From GW2011-AR15 sp964512765 (GTDB taxonomy: Archaea > Nanobdellota > Nanobdellia > Woesearchaeales > GW2011-AR15): a stretch of 64,000 nt of DNA. The notes under the pieces were generated by a model. The model had not been told where the DNA came from, made no database searches, and saw only the letters and a program-made list of their open reading frames with translations. This document shows, piece after piece, positions 48,494-57,022 of the stretch. Positions within the stretch are counted from its first letter, which is position 1; every line of letters begins with the position of its first letter. The stretch spans positions 1 through 64,000 of the forward strand of contig CAZEKF010000004.1 of the NCBI GenBank assembly GCA_964512765.1, given 5' to 3'. Made by a program: the position numbers and the translations under genes.

Positions 48494-50272
48494 TTAAGTA
48501 TCATCAATGATTTCAACACACGCTCCATTTTGACAAACTGTACCAGGTATCATATCTGAACAGTTTCTATACCTTTCAACAACCTGTCCATACGCATTAC
48601 ATGCATACTCAGTAATAAATTCATCAGAATTACAATAATCTGTTCCTTCCATGGGTTCACCTTGAGCGGTATATCCTGTAGCACTACCTGTTTTATTATA
48701 AATCCAACCAGATTCAGTAGTACCATATATTATCCCAACGTCTGTGTCTTCACACAACCTTATACATGCACCATCTACACACCCATCTGGACAATCTATT
48801 GCTTCATTTACTCTTAGATCATTTTCACAATATTGTTCAATTACCTGTGTGCCAGAAAAACAAAATTCACTAAATTCATTGTCACAACCAGCGCAAGTAT
48901 CAGAGTTTCCATTTGCAGATCCTTTTATGAAAGGTTCTTTACCTTCATCAGAATCAACACATTGTGGAACATCATCACCGCATAGTACCCAGGGGTTGAC
49001 ATATTTCACACCACATTTGCCATCATTGTTACATTTTTCTTTACAAAACTCATGTGCAAGGCTAGCCCAGTGTGATACTGTTTGGCAGTCATATTCTGAA
49101 CCACCTTCAGATCTTTCTCCATTATAACACACCCACATAGCCCTACGTCTAGTTTCTTTTGAATATATACATGCGCCGTTTAAACAACCTCTTTTAAGCC
49201 CGTCGGGTGACGCAAACATTGGACAAGTAAATTCTATATTTTTAATTTCACTGTTTTCACAATAATATTCAGTAACTCTTTGTTCAATTCTGTTTGGATG
49301 ATCCCAGTCACTCTCAACCCAGTCATTGCAATAATCGTCATTACTATTATCATTCAGAGAGGTTTTACCTTTGACATAAAACTCTTTACCTTCATCCGAA
49401 TCAACACATCCTATATCACAATCTAAACATATATCTACACAATTATTATTCAAACATTCCTGATTTTCTTCACATTCTAAATCAGTCACACATTCAAATT
49501 CATCATCTGTGTCGTCTTCATCAATATCATCATCGTCAATAACAATACAAACATTGTTTGCACAGGTTTCATTAATATCACAATCTGCATCAGAAACACA
49601 ATCTGGCGGTTCAACAGGTTCAGTCTCGTTACATTGGCCCAGATAATCACCGTGTGCTAAATGAGAATCTATTGCAGATAACGAAATTTCTATGGTATGC
49701 GCTGACCCAGTATTTCCTGGAGGGATGTGACAAATCACAACTTTTTCGTTTTTTTCTTCCTGCTCTTCTTCATCAGGCTTTTCTTTGTTTTTTTTATTCT
49801 CTGAATCTTTATATCCAGATTGTTTTATTGTATTAATCTCGTTAAGAAAATTACTGGTCTCATCCTTATTAGGATTGTCGTTGTTTATTGTTTGCTTATT
49901 AAACCTTTTTTCAACTTCATTATAATGTGCGTCCAGATGTGATTGAATAAATTCTTTGTTTTTTGCTTTTGCTTTGTTAGACAGTTTTTCAACATAAGTG
50001 ATTGTTTTTAAATATTCATCCTGTGCTTTTAGAGTTGCTTCGTTATTCTCATTTTCAGCCATTTGTTTAGCTTCTTCAAGCCTTTCATTGGCTACCTCAA
50101 TTGCTTTTTGAGCCTTTTTTTCCTTATTAAATGTTAATGTTACTGATATTTTATCAATAAATACATCAAATCCATAAAAAAATGAATCAGGAGTAACTCC
50201 TGCATCTGTAGCAGAAACTATTGGCATAAATAGTATTAATAAAATTAATAAAACAGTTTTTTTCATTATCAT
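48494..50272 (-). CDS. Secreted cysteine-rich protein with DUF5667-like and CHxPPGN modules
   Basis: A 592-residue exported protein (start 50272 or 50266). Signal peptide about 1-21 ('PIVSA'); a DUF5667-like helical region about 22-150 ('GVTPDSFFYGFDVFIDKISVTLTF', 'ANERLEEAKQMAENE'); a Lys/Glu linker; then 'VVICHIPPGNTGSAHTIEISLSAIDSHLAHGDYLGQC', a module often seen in microbial surface proteins. The rest is Cys-rich with repeated 'CVDSDEGKEFYVKG', 'CVDSDEGKEPFIKGSANG' units and C-x-x-G-A-C-I/V motifs. No C-terminal anchor. Probably a surface protein related in style to the giant adhesin; ligand unknown. Confidence 0.75.
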   Translation of the reverse strand: MIMKKTVLLILLILFMPIVSATDAGVTPDSFFYGFDVFIDKISVTLTFNKEKKAQKAIEVANERLEEAKQMAENENNEATLKAQDEYLKTITYVEKLSNKAKAKNKEFIQSHLDAHYNEVEKRFNKQTINNDNPNKDETSNFLNEINTIKQSGYKDSENKKNKEKPDEEEQEEKNEKVVICHIPPGNTGSAHTIEISLSAIDSHLAHGDYLGQCNETEPVEPPDCVSDADCDINETCANNVCIVIDDDDIDEDDTDDEFECVTDLECEENQECLNNNCVDICLDCDIGCVDSDEGKEFYVKGKTSLNDNSNDDYCNDWVESDWDHPNRIEQRVTEYYCENSEIKNIEFTCPMFASPDGLKRGCLNGACIYSKETRRRAMWVCYNGERSEGGSEYDCQTVSHWASLAHEFCKEKCNNDGKCGVKYVNPWVLCGDDVPQCVDSDEGKEPFIKGSANGNSDTCAGCDNEFSEFCFSGTQVIEQYCENDLRVNEAIDCPDGCVDGACIRLCEDTDVGIIYGTTESGWIYNKTGSATGYTAQGEPMEGTDYCNSDEFITEYACNAYGQVVERYRNCSDMIPGTVCQNGACVEIIDDT

Positions 50273-50348
50273 TATAAGATATAATATTTTAGATATTACT
50301 ATAAATATTTTGCCAAAAAAAATAATTTGAGATAATATTTAATCACCC

Positions 50349-50363
50349 ATAACCTTTATATAT
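50349..50363 (+). promoter_or_regulatory. TATA-box promoter of the FKBP gene
   Basis: 'ataacctttatatat' is identical over 15 bases to the rpsM promoter (40046-40060). It lies about 80 bp before the ATG at 50442, giving a leader of roughly 55 nt with a GAGGTG ribosome binding site (50426-50431). Confidence 0.6.
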
Positions 50364-50441
50364 TTTTAAACTAACCACTACAGAATACAACAATCATTCT
50401 TACTCTTGGTTCTTGTATTATTAGCGAGGTGTTTATTAACA

Positions 50442-50867
50442 ATGGAAGTAAAAGAAGGTAGTAAAGTAAAATTTCATTACAAAGGAACTTTGAAATCTGG
50501 AGATGTTTTTGACAATTCTGAAGGCAGAGAACCGTTAGAGTTTGAAGTTGGTAAAGGCATGATCATTCCAGGATTGGAAAAAGAAATGATGGGACTAAAG
50601 AAGGGCGATAAAAAGTCAATAACAGTAGCAGCAAAAGAAGCGTACGGTGAACCTAATAAAGAATTAATAAAAGAAGTTCCAAAAGGTCCTGTTCCTGAAG
50701 GTATGAAATTAGAGAAAGGTGCAATGTTATACTTGAAAACACCTGAAGGCCAACCGTTTCCTGCAAAAGTTGTTGAAGTTAAAGAAGAAACAGTTGTTTT
50801 AGATCTTAACCATCCTTTAGCAGGTCAAGACCTTACGTTTAATGTTGAGATTGTCGAAGTCAGTTAA
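50442..50867 (+). CDS. FKBP-type peptidyl-prolyl cis-trans isomerase (SlyD-like)
   Basis: A 141-residue protein. 'VKEGSKVKFHYKGTLKSGDVFDNSEGREPLEFEVGKGMIIPGLEKEMMGLKKGDKKSITVAAKEAYGEPN' is the FKBP half, then the 'insert-in-flap' chaperone domain and a return to FKBP ('VVLDLNHPLAGQDLTFNVEIVEV'), exactly the SlyD arrangement. It catalyses proline isomerisation and chaperones folding in the cytoplasm. The metal-binding His/Cys tail of bacterial SlyD is absent. ATG 50442 is set by the GAGGTG ribosome binding site and the family start. Confidence 0.93.
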   Translation: MEVKEGSKVKFHYKGTLKSGDVFDNSEGREPLEFEVGKGMIIPGLEKEMMGLKKGDKKSITVAAKEAYGEPNKELIKEVPKGPVPEGMKLEKGAMLYLKTPEGQPFPAKVVEVKEETVVLDLNHPLAGQDLTFNVEIVEVS

Positions 50868-50899
50868 TTTTATATATTATTTATGATTTACTTTTTTGT

Positions 50900-50959
50900 A
50901 TGATTACTAAATGTAGTAACGATAATAATTTCTGTACAGATGATTGCGGTAGCAGTTAA
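50900..50959 (+). CDS. Possible 19-residue cysteine-containing micropeptide
   Basis: ATG 50900 encodes M-I-T-K-C-S-N-D-N-N-F-C-T-D-D-C-G-S-S, with three cysteines. A TATA-like 'ttttatatatt' lies 25-35 bp before the ATG, fitting a leaderless transcript. It lies between the FKBP and PEP carboxylase genes. Existence is uncertain. Confidence 0.25.
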   Translation: MITKCSNDNNFCTDDCGSS

Positions 50960-51005
50960 ACTGTCATTGAGTTTCTTTTTATATATAATTAATAGGTGAA
51001 TTATA

Positions 51006-52466
51006 ATGAAAATCCCAAGAGCAATGTCAACACAACATCCGGATAATGTAAAACAACCGTTTTTTGTAGAAAATTCTGTAATCGGCGGTGATGATGAGAT
51101 TAAAGAAGCGTTTTACGCGTTCTCACATCTTAAAATAAAAGAACAGTTATGGGACTGTGAAGGTAAAGAAGTTGATAACTTTGTTGTTGAAAAATTATTA
51201 AGTAGGTATGAGCATTATTTCAGAGAAAATAAAATTGGTAAAGATATTTTTATTACTTTGAGAAGTCCAAACCCAAGGATTGAGAAAGGTAAAGGAAAGT
51301 TATTACTTGAAACATTAGAAAGCATACCAAGGAATTATGACATTGCTAAACAGTTTTACGGTGAAGACATTGCACCTATATTTGAAATAACAATACCCAT
51401 GGTGTCAAATGCTAACGAGATTCTTAGAGTTAAAGATTATTATACTAAATACATTATTGAAAAACAAAACAAAATTGCAAATGATATCAAAGTTAAAGAT
51501 TGGGTTGGCGAGTTTAAACCTGAACAGATTAAAGTTATTCCTTTGATAGAAGACAAGGATAGTATGTTAAATGCTGATAAAATTGTAGAAGAATATCTGT
51601 CTAAAGCAAATGAAAAAGAGTATCAAAGAGTGTGGCTGGCCAGGAGTGATCCTGCTTTGAACTATGGTAATTTAGCAGCTGTTTTAGTTAATAGAATAGC
51701 GTTCCAAAGATTGCATAAATTACAGCAAAAGTTATCAATTGAATTATTACCTATAATAGGCTGTGGTTCTGTGCCGTTCAGGGGTAACTTTCGTCCTGAT
51801 AACATGCAGAATATACTAAAAGCATACCCAAGTGTTCAGACGTTTACATTACAATCTGCGTTTAAATACGATTTTCCTGAAGAAGATGTTAGAAAAGCAG
51901 TTGAGTTATTGGATAACACACCAAGAAAAGATCCAAGAAAAATTAATGAAACAAAAGCACTTGAAATTATAGAAAAAACATCTAAAGAATATCAGAAACA
52001 AATTATACAAATAGCTCCATTGATAAACCAGATAGCTAATTATGTTCCTCAAAGACGAAAAAGAAAAATGCATATTGGTTTGTTTGGCTATTCAAGAGAT
52101 GGTTCCGGTGTTAAACTGCCACGTGCAATTAAATTTTGTGCGTCATTATATTCACTAGGTATACCACCAGAATTGTTTGGACTAAACGCACTAGATGAAA
52201 AAGAGTGGGAATTTATTTTTGAAAATACAGGTGTTGAAAAAGATATTAAAGATGCATTGTTATTTTTGAACAAAGATAATCTATCAATACTACCTAAAGA
52301 CATTCAGAAAGAATTAATGTCTGTCATTAACAATTTTAATGTTGAACCAGATCTTAAACACAAAAAGATTACATCAATCATATTCAATGACTATAAAAAA
52401 AATAATCTAATTGCGTTGTCAGAAAATATTGAACGAGCAGCTAGTATTAGGAATTTTTTAGGATAA
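51006..52466 (+). CDS. ppcA: Phosphoenolpyruvate carboxylase, archaeal type
   Basis: A 486-residue enzyme converting phosphoenolpyruvate and bicarbonate to oxaloacetate. 'IPRAMSTQHPDNVKQPFF' is the N-terminal signature of the short archaeal PEPC family (about 480-540 residues versus about 900 in bacteria), with 'WLARSDPALNYGNLAAVL', 'IIGCGSVPFRGNFRPDN' and 'GLFGYSRDGSGVKLPRAIKFCASLYSLGIPPELFG' also diagnostic. Oxaloacetate would feed aspartate, the substrate of the AspRS encoded next, though that adjacency may be chance. Confidence 0.93.
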   Translation: MKIPRAMSTQHPDNVKQPFFVENSVIGGDDEIKEAFYAFSHLKIKEQLWDCEGKEVDNFVVEKLLSRYEHYFRENKIGKDIFITLRSPNPRIEKGKGKLLLETLESIPRNYDIAKQFYGEDIAPIFEITIPMVSNANEILRVKDYYTKYIIEKQNKIANDIKVKDWVGEFKPEQIKVIPLIEDKDSMLNADKIVEEYLSKANEKEYQRVWLARSDPALNYGNLAAVLVNRIAFQRLHKLQQKLSIELLPIIGCGSVPFRGNFRPDNMQNILKAYPSVQTFTLQSAFKYDFPEEDVRKAVELLDNTPRKDPRKINETKALEIIEKTSKEYQKQIIQIAPLINQIANYVPQRRKRKMHIGLFGYSRDGSGVKLPRAIKFCASLYSLGIPPELFGLNALDEKEWEFIFENTGVEKDIKDALLFLNKDNLSILPKDIQKELMSVINNFNVEPDLKHKKITSIIFNDYKKNNLIALSENIERAASIRNFLG

Positions 52467-52511
52467 TATAGATAAAATATTTAAAATAAAGATGAGTAAG
52501 AGGTTAATACA

Positions 52512-54746
52512 ATGCTAAGAACACATAATTGTGGAGAGTTAAGAAAAAAACATATTAAGAAAAAAGTTACATTATGCGGGTGGACAAATTCGTATCGCGA
52601 CCATGGGGGCGTAATATTTATAGATCTGCGTGATCGTTGGGGTAAGACACAAATAGTTTTTGATCCAAGCCACAACAAAAAATCACATAAAGTGGCAGAT
52701 TCTTTAAGAAGAGAATGGGTTATCCAGATAGAAGGCAAAGTCAGAAGCCGTGGTGAACTTGTTAATAAAAAACTAAACACTGGTGAGATTGAAGTTTTAG
52801 CAGATTCTATTAAGGTTCTTAGCAAGAGTGAAACACCGCCTATTGAAGTGGATGATAACAAAATAGCAGGTGAAGAACCTAGGTTAAAGTATCGTTATTT
52901 AGATTTAAGAAGACCAGTTATGCAGAAAAATCTATTGAATAGACATAAAGCAATGAAATCTGCTATGAATTATTTGGATAGTCAAGATTTTGTGCATTTA
53001 GAGACTCCAGTATTAATGAAATCAACTCCTGAAGGTGCAAGAGATTATGTTGTTCCTTCTCGTGTAAACATGGGCAAATTTTATGCATTGCCACAATCAC
53101 CGCAGTTGTACAAACAAATTCTAATGGTAAGCGGTTTTGACAGGTATTTCCAGTTTGCTAGGTGTTTACGAGACGAAGATTTGAGATCAGACAGGCAACC
53201 TGAACATACACAGATAGATTTAGAAATGAGTTTTGTTGAAAGAGAAGATGTTTTTGAAGTTGTTGAAGGATTAATGAAATCTATGTGGAAAGATGTTCTT
53301 AAAATAAATGTAAAAATACCTTTCCCTAAATTATCTTGGCAAGAAGCAATGGAAAAATATGGTAGTGACAAACCAGACTTAAGGTTTGGCCTAGAATTTA
53401 TTGATGTTACAAACCTGATGAAAAAATCTAGTTTTAATGTATACAAAGAAGTTATTAAAAATAACGGAGTTGTAAAATGCTTAAAAGTTCCTAAAGCCAG
53501 TAAACTCTCAAGAAAAGAAATTGATGAATTTATTGAGTTGGCAAAGACACACCATGCAAAAGGATTATCATGGATGAAGATTGTTAATGGTAAAGCAGAA
53601 AGTTCAATAACCAAATATTTTAATAATAAATTATTAGCTGAATTAGTTAAGAAAACCAAAGCTAAAACTGATGATTTATTGTTATTTGTTGCTGATAAGT
53701 TTGAAGTTGCTTGCAATGCTCTTGGTCAGGTTAGATTAGCAGTAGGTGAGAAGCTTAATTTAATTAAAGATGACTGGAAATTTGCCTGGATAATTGATTT
53801 TCCATTGTTTGAATGGAATGAAGATGAACAGAAATGGGACACTATGCACCATATGTTTTGTTCTCCTAAAAAAGAAGATATTCCTAAACTTGAAAAAGAT
53901 CCAGGTTCTGTACTATGCAATCAGTATGATTTAACTCTTAATGGTGTAGAATTATGTTCAGGAAGTATTAGAATAACGGATCCTAAATTACAGGAAAAAG
54001 TTATGAAAATTGTTGGTTTTTCAAAAAAAGAAGCTTACAAACGATTTGGATTTTTATTGGATGCATTCAAATACGGCGTACCTCCACACGGCGGTGTTGG
54101 TCTAGGCTTTGACAGGATAGTTGCTTTAATGAACGGTTATAATGATATTCGAGAAGTTATTGCATTTCCAAAAAATAAACAAGCGCAATGTCCAATGGAC
54201 GGTTCTCCAGGTGATATTGACGACAGGCAAATGAAAGAATTGCATATTAAACTTGATTTTGTTAAGAAAAAAGATACAGAGGACAAATCTGTGTTTAAGG
54301 ATATTAAGAAATTGCTTGAGAAAAACAAGGTTAAATACGAAGAAATGCATCACAAAGCAGTTTTTACAAGTGAAGAAGCTGCTAAAATCAGAGGAACTAA
54401 ATTAAGGCAAGGTGCAAAAGCATTGATATTTAAAGCTGATGATAAACCAGTCATGGCAGTGGTTTCTGCTGCTAAACAAGTTGATACAAACAAGTTTAGA
54501 AAATTATTGAAAGTTAAAAAACTAAGATTAACAACAGCTGATGAAGTTAAAGATTTAACAGGGTTAAAAATTGGATCCATACCTCCTTTCGGCAATTTGT
54601 TTGGTATGGATACGTATGTTGATGAATCTTTAACAAAGATACAAGTCATAGCTTTTAATGCAGGATCTCATACAGATTCATTAAAAATGAAATTCGGTGA
54701 TTGGAGAAAAGTAGTTGAACCAAAAGTAGGTGAGTTTGGAAAATGA
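52512..54746 (+). CDS. aspS: Bacterial-type aspartyl-tRNA synthetase fused to a YbaK editing domain
   Basis: A 744-residue protein. Residues 1-590 are a bacterial-type AspRS: OB-fold anticodon domain ('GWTNSYRDHGGVIFIDLRDRWGKTQIVFDP'), class II motif 2 ('FARCLRDEDLRSDRQPEHTQIDLEMSF'), the GAD insert (about 295-420) and motif 3 ('GVGLGFDRIVALM'). Archaeal AspRS lacks GAD and is about 430 residues. Residues about 595-744 are a YbaK/EbsC-type deacylase ('FTSEEAAKIRGTKLRQGAKALIF', 'MAVVSAAKQVDTNKFRKLL', 'IPPFGNLFGMDTYVD'), which would clear a mischarged tRNA. Likely acquired from bacteria. GAGGT lies before the ATG. Confidence 0.92.
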   Translation: MLRTHNCGELRKKHIKKKVTLCGWTNSYRDHGGVIFIDLRDRWGKTQIVFDPSHNKKSHKVADSLRREWVIQIEGKVRSRGELVNKKLNTGEIEVLADSIKVLSKSETPPIEVDDNKIAGEEPRLKYRYLDLRRPVMQKNLLNRHKAMKSAMNYLDSQDFVHLETPVLMKSTPEGARDYVVPSRVNMGKFYALPQSPQLYKQILMVSGFDRYFQFARCLRDEDLRSDRQPEHTQIDLEMSFVEREDVFEVVEGLMKSMWKDVLKINVKIPFPKLSWQEAMEKYGSDKPDLRFGLEFIDVTNLMKKSSFNVYKEVIKNNGVVKCLKVPKASKLSRKEIDEFIELAKTHHAKGLSWMKIVNGKAESSITKYFNNKLLAELVKKTKAKTDDLLLFVADKFEVACNALGQVRLAVGEKLNLIKDDWKFAWIIDFPLFEWNEDEQKWDTMHHMFCSPKKEDIPKLEKDPGSVLCNQYDLTLNGVELCSGSIRITDPKLQEKVMKIVGFSKKEAYKRFGFLLDAFKYGVPPHGGVGLGFDRIVALMNGYNDIREVIAFPKNKQAQCPMDGSPGDIDDRQMKELHIKLDFVKKKDTEDKSVFKDIKKLLEKNKVKYEEMHHKAVFTSEEAAKIRGTKLRQGAKALIFKADDKPVMAVVSAAKQVDTNKFRKLLKVKKLRLTTADEVKDLTGLKIGSIPPFGNLFGMDTYVDESLTKIQVIAFNAGSHTDSLKMKFGDWRKVVEPKVGEFGK

Positions 54747-54961
54747 AAACAAGATTTGTACCAAATATATTTGGAGTTGTTTTAGTTACAGCATTTTTTA
54801 TTTTTGTTAGTGCATTACTTTATGCATTACCATTATGGTTAATATGGAATTTCACTATTCCTAGACTGTTTAATGGTCCTGTATTATCTTTATTAGATGC
54901 GTTCTTGCTTAACTTGTTAGCAGGAATATTGTTTAAGAGTAAGGATAATAGTAAGAATTAG
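54743..54961 (+). CDS. Small hydrophobic membrane protein
   Basis: A 72-residue protein with two membrane helices (about 8-30 and 50-65) separated by 'WNFTIPRLFNGPVLSLLDA'. It ends in a basic tail. Family not recognised. The ATG overlaps the aspS stop (ATGA), so it is translationally coupled to the synthetase. Confidence 0.65.
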   Translation: MKTRFVPNIFGVVLVTAFFIFVSALLYALPLWLIWNFTIPRLFNGPVLSLLDAFLLNLLAGILFKSKDNSKN

Positions 54962-54997
54962 TTACTTTTTTATATTCTCTAATCCAACCATTATGTT

Positions 54998-55942
54998 ATG
55001 ATAGAAGTATTCTCACATGACAAGACAAAGGACAGGATAAAGAAGATTAAGTTAACTCAGTTATCCAGAAAACAGACATGGATAAGACTAGTAAACCCTA
55101 ACCTGGATAGTTTGTCCCAATTATCAAAACATACAAAGATTCCAATTGAAGAGTTAAAAGAATCTTTAGAAGAAGAAGAACGGCCAAAAGTATCTGCAAA
55201 GTCTTATTTAGAAATTATTTACAGAGCACCATCTATAATAGATCAGGAATTAGAAACACAACCTATTTACTTTTACTTGTTAGAAAACATGCTTGTTACT
55301 ATAGAAAAAAAACCTTTGAAAATATTTGAAAATATTTCTGAAAATTTGTCTAAAAATAAAAACAAATTTTTGTTTAAAAAAGGTTTTTCATACTTTATTT
55401 ATTATGTTATTGATAGGATTAATGATGACTTTTTAATGCGAATTGATAAGATTGCAGATCGAATAGATATTTATGAAAATTTTTCTAAAAAACAGATGAA
55501 TGTTAAAGATATAGAAAAGATCTATGACCAGTCTGTTACATTAAGTTTTTTCAACCAAGCATTGATAGCAAACGTTGAAGTTCTTAATTTACTAAAAAAA
55601 GGGTATTTTAAACTAATACCAAGGAAAGATAATGGGTTGTTTGAAGAACTGTACTATGACGTTCTCCAGATATTAGACACTGAAAAGATTCAAAGAGAAG
55701 TCATAACTAATTTAATCAGTGTTAATTCTGTTTTAACAACCACAAGACTAAACGAGTATATGAAACAATTAACCTTGATAGCTTTAATAATAGCCATACC
55801 AACATTGCTTTCAGGCATCTATGGCATGAACTTTGTTAACATTCCATTAGCAGATCATAAATACGGTTTTCACATTACTTCTGCTATAATATTATTCATT
55901 ACCTTTGCAACATATTACTTGTTTACTAAGAAATTCCGATGA
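54998..55942 (+). CDS. corA: CorA family magnesium/divalent cation transporter
   Basis: A 314-residue pentameric channel. A large cytoplasmic N-terminal domain ('WIRLVNPNLDSLSQLSKHTKIPIEELKESLEEEERPKV'), a long helix, then two C-terminal membrane helices (about 252-275 and 288-308) around the selectivity motif 'YGMNFVNIP' (GMN). Length and motif are standard. Its stop overlaps the HAD gene start by 4 bp. Confidence 0.94.
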   Translation: MIEVFSHDKTKDRIKKIKLTQLSRKQTWIRLVNPNLDSLSQLSKHTKIPIEELKESLEEEERPKVSAKSYLEIIYRAPSIIDQELETQPIYFYLLENMLVTIEKKPLKIFENISENLSKNKNKFLFKKGFSYFIYYVIDRINDDFLMRIDKIADRIDIYENFSKKQMNVKDIEKIYDQSVTLSFFNQALIANVEVLNLLKKGYFKLIPRKDNGLFEELYYDVLQILDTEKIQREVITNLISVNSVLTTTRLNEYMKQLTLIALIIAIPTLLSGIYGMNFVNIPLADHKYGFHITSAIILFITFATYYLFTKKFR

Positions 55943-56508
55943 TTGATTGCTATATTTTTGACCTGGATGATACACTTATAGACAGTTCCATCTATAAAAG
56001 AATGTATAATGAAGTTATTAGTAATTTAATATCACATCTTAAAATAACAGAGATTGAATTGCAAGAAGTAATTAGTAAACTTAAACAAGAAACTGGGAAA
56101 TTAGATACGTATGATTTGTGTAAAAAACTTAATTCAACTGAATTATATTATAAACTTCTTGAAAAATACATTAAACACACATACTCGTTAAAAACTAAAA
56201 ACATACCCAAACTGTTCAGAAAGGTTAAAGATAATAAGAAAAAAATTGGAATAGTAAGTAATTCACAGGAAAGAACCATTAACTTGTTCTTGAAACGTTT
56301 TAATTTATTGGAATATGTTGATTTCACTGAATCAGGTAAAAAAGATACAATCTTATTCTGGATATCTCTTGAAAAAAAGCATAATATAAAAAAAGAACAT
56401 ACAATGGTGATAGATGATTCTGATAATATTCTTAAAATTGCAGAACAATGTGGATATAAAGTATTGAATGTGAAAGAAATCGACGAGCTAGAAATGTTTC
56501 ATTTATAG
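55939..56508 (+). CDS. HAD superfamily hydrolase
   Basis: A 189-residue phosphatase-like protein of the Gph/YjjG-type: motif I 'IFDLDDTLIDS' (nucleophile and acid Asp), a helical cap, motif II 'GIVSNSQERTI', motif III Lys in 'ESGKKDTILF' and motif IV 'TMVIDDSDNILKIAEQCGYKVLNV'. Substrate cannot be inferred. Co-transcribed with corA. A strong hairpin followed by T-rich sequence ends the unit (56516-56545). Confidence 0.88.
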   Translation: MIDCYIFDLDDTLIDSSIYKRMYNEVISNLISHLKITEIELQEVISKLKQETGKLDTYDLCKKLNSTELYYKLLEKYIKHTYSLKTKNIPKLFRKVKDNKKKIGIVSNSQERTINLFLKRFNLLEYVDFTESGKKDTILFWISLEKKHNIKKEHTMVIDDSDNILKIAEQCGYKVLNVKEIDELEMFHL

Positions 56509-56515
56509 TCAAAGA

Positions 56516-56545
56516 AAAAAATTGTTAGACAATTTTTTCTTTTCT
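56516..56545 (+). terminator. Hairpin plus T-rich tract after the corA-HAD operon
   Basis: AAAAAATTGT (56516-56525) pairs perfectly with ACAATTTTTT (56529-56538) around loop TAG, followed by CTTTTCTT. It lies 8 bp after the HAD stop codon. Confidence 0.6.
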
Positions 56546-56553
56546 TAATAAGC

Positions 56554-56590
56554 AAACGACATACTGCTTGTAAGAATAGCCATGTCGTTT
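56554..56590. promoter_or_regulatory. 9-bp inverted repeat upstream of the gatC promoter
   Basis: AAACGACAT (56554-56562) and ATGTCGTTT (56582-56590) are perfect inverted copies 19 bp apart, directly before the TATA-like 'ttttaaatat' (about 56605-56614) of the gatCAB operon. It could be an operator or a DNA cruciform. Confidence 0.45.
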
Positions 56591-56634
56591 ACTATATAAT
56601 AACTTTTAAATATCATATACATATGCTTTTACCT

Positions 56635-56919
56635 ATGAAAGTTGACAAAGAATTAATAGAGCATGTGGCAAACGTTGCTAGATTAAAATTGACTAATGAA
56701 GAAATTAAAGAATTCTTACCTCAATTAAAAGAGATACTTAAAGCGTTTGAAGAATTACAGCAGGTTAACACAAATAAAACAAAACCAAGTTATCATTCTA
56801 TTGAGTTAAAGAACACAATGCGTGAAGATATTCCCAAATCTTGTTTAACAAATGAACAAGCATTAAAAAACACTCAACATAAAGCTAAAGGTTATTTTAA
56901 AGGTCCAAAGGTGGTATAA
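56635..56919 (+). CDS. gatC: Aspartyl/glutamyl-tRNA amidotransferase subunit C
   Basis: A 94-residue GatC. 'LIEHVANVARLKLTNEEIKEFLPQLKEILKAFEELQQVNT' and 'MREDIPKSCLTNEQALKNTQHKAKGYFKGPKVV' are typical: it wraps around GatA and holds it to GatB. ATG 56635 fits a leaderless message about 25 bp after the TATA-like box; ATG 56623 would add M-L-L-P. First gene of a run that includes the small membrane protein, cyclophilin, gatA, patatin and gatB. Confidence 0.92.
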   Translation: MKVDKELIEHVANVARLKLTNEEIKEFLPQLKEILKAFEELQQVNTNKTKPSYHSIELKNTMREDIPKSCLTNEQALKNTQHKAKGYFKGPKVV

Positions 56920-56923
56920 AAAA

Positions 56924-57022
56924 ATGGCAAAAAAACCGTTTATATCTAAACAAAAAATGTGGTTGTTCACAGGATTTGTAGTGCTAATGTATGCATTAAT
57001 GAAACTGTTCGGGTTGGTATGA
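56924..57022 (+). CDS. 32-residue single-span membrane protein
   Basis: ATG 56924 encodes a peptide with a basic head (M-A-K-K-P-F-I-S-K-Q-K) and one membrane helix (about 12-32). It begins 4 bp after the gatC stop and its TGA is immediately followed by the ATG of the cyclophilin gene, so it is embedded in the operon. Its small size, basic head and one helix resemble small membrane accessory peptides; function unknown. Confidence 0.6.
   Translation: MAKKPFISKQKMWLFTGFVVLMYALMKLFGLV

Noticed and set aside
53081..53716. 211-codon open frame on the minus strand inside aspS
   Set aside because: Fully antisense to a conserved synthetase, with no ribosome binding site and composition typical of a reverse-frame shadow.
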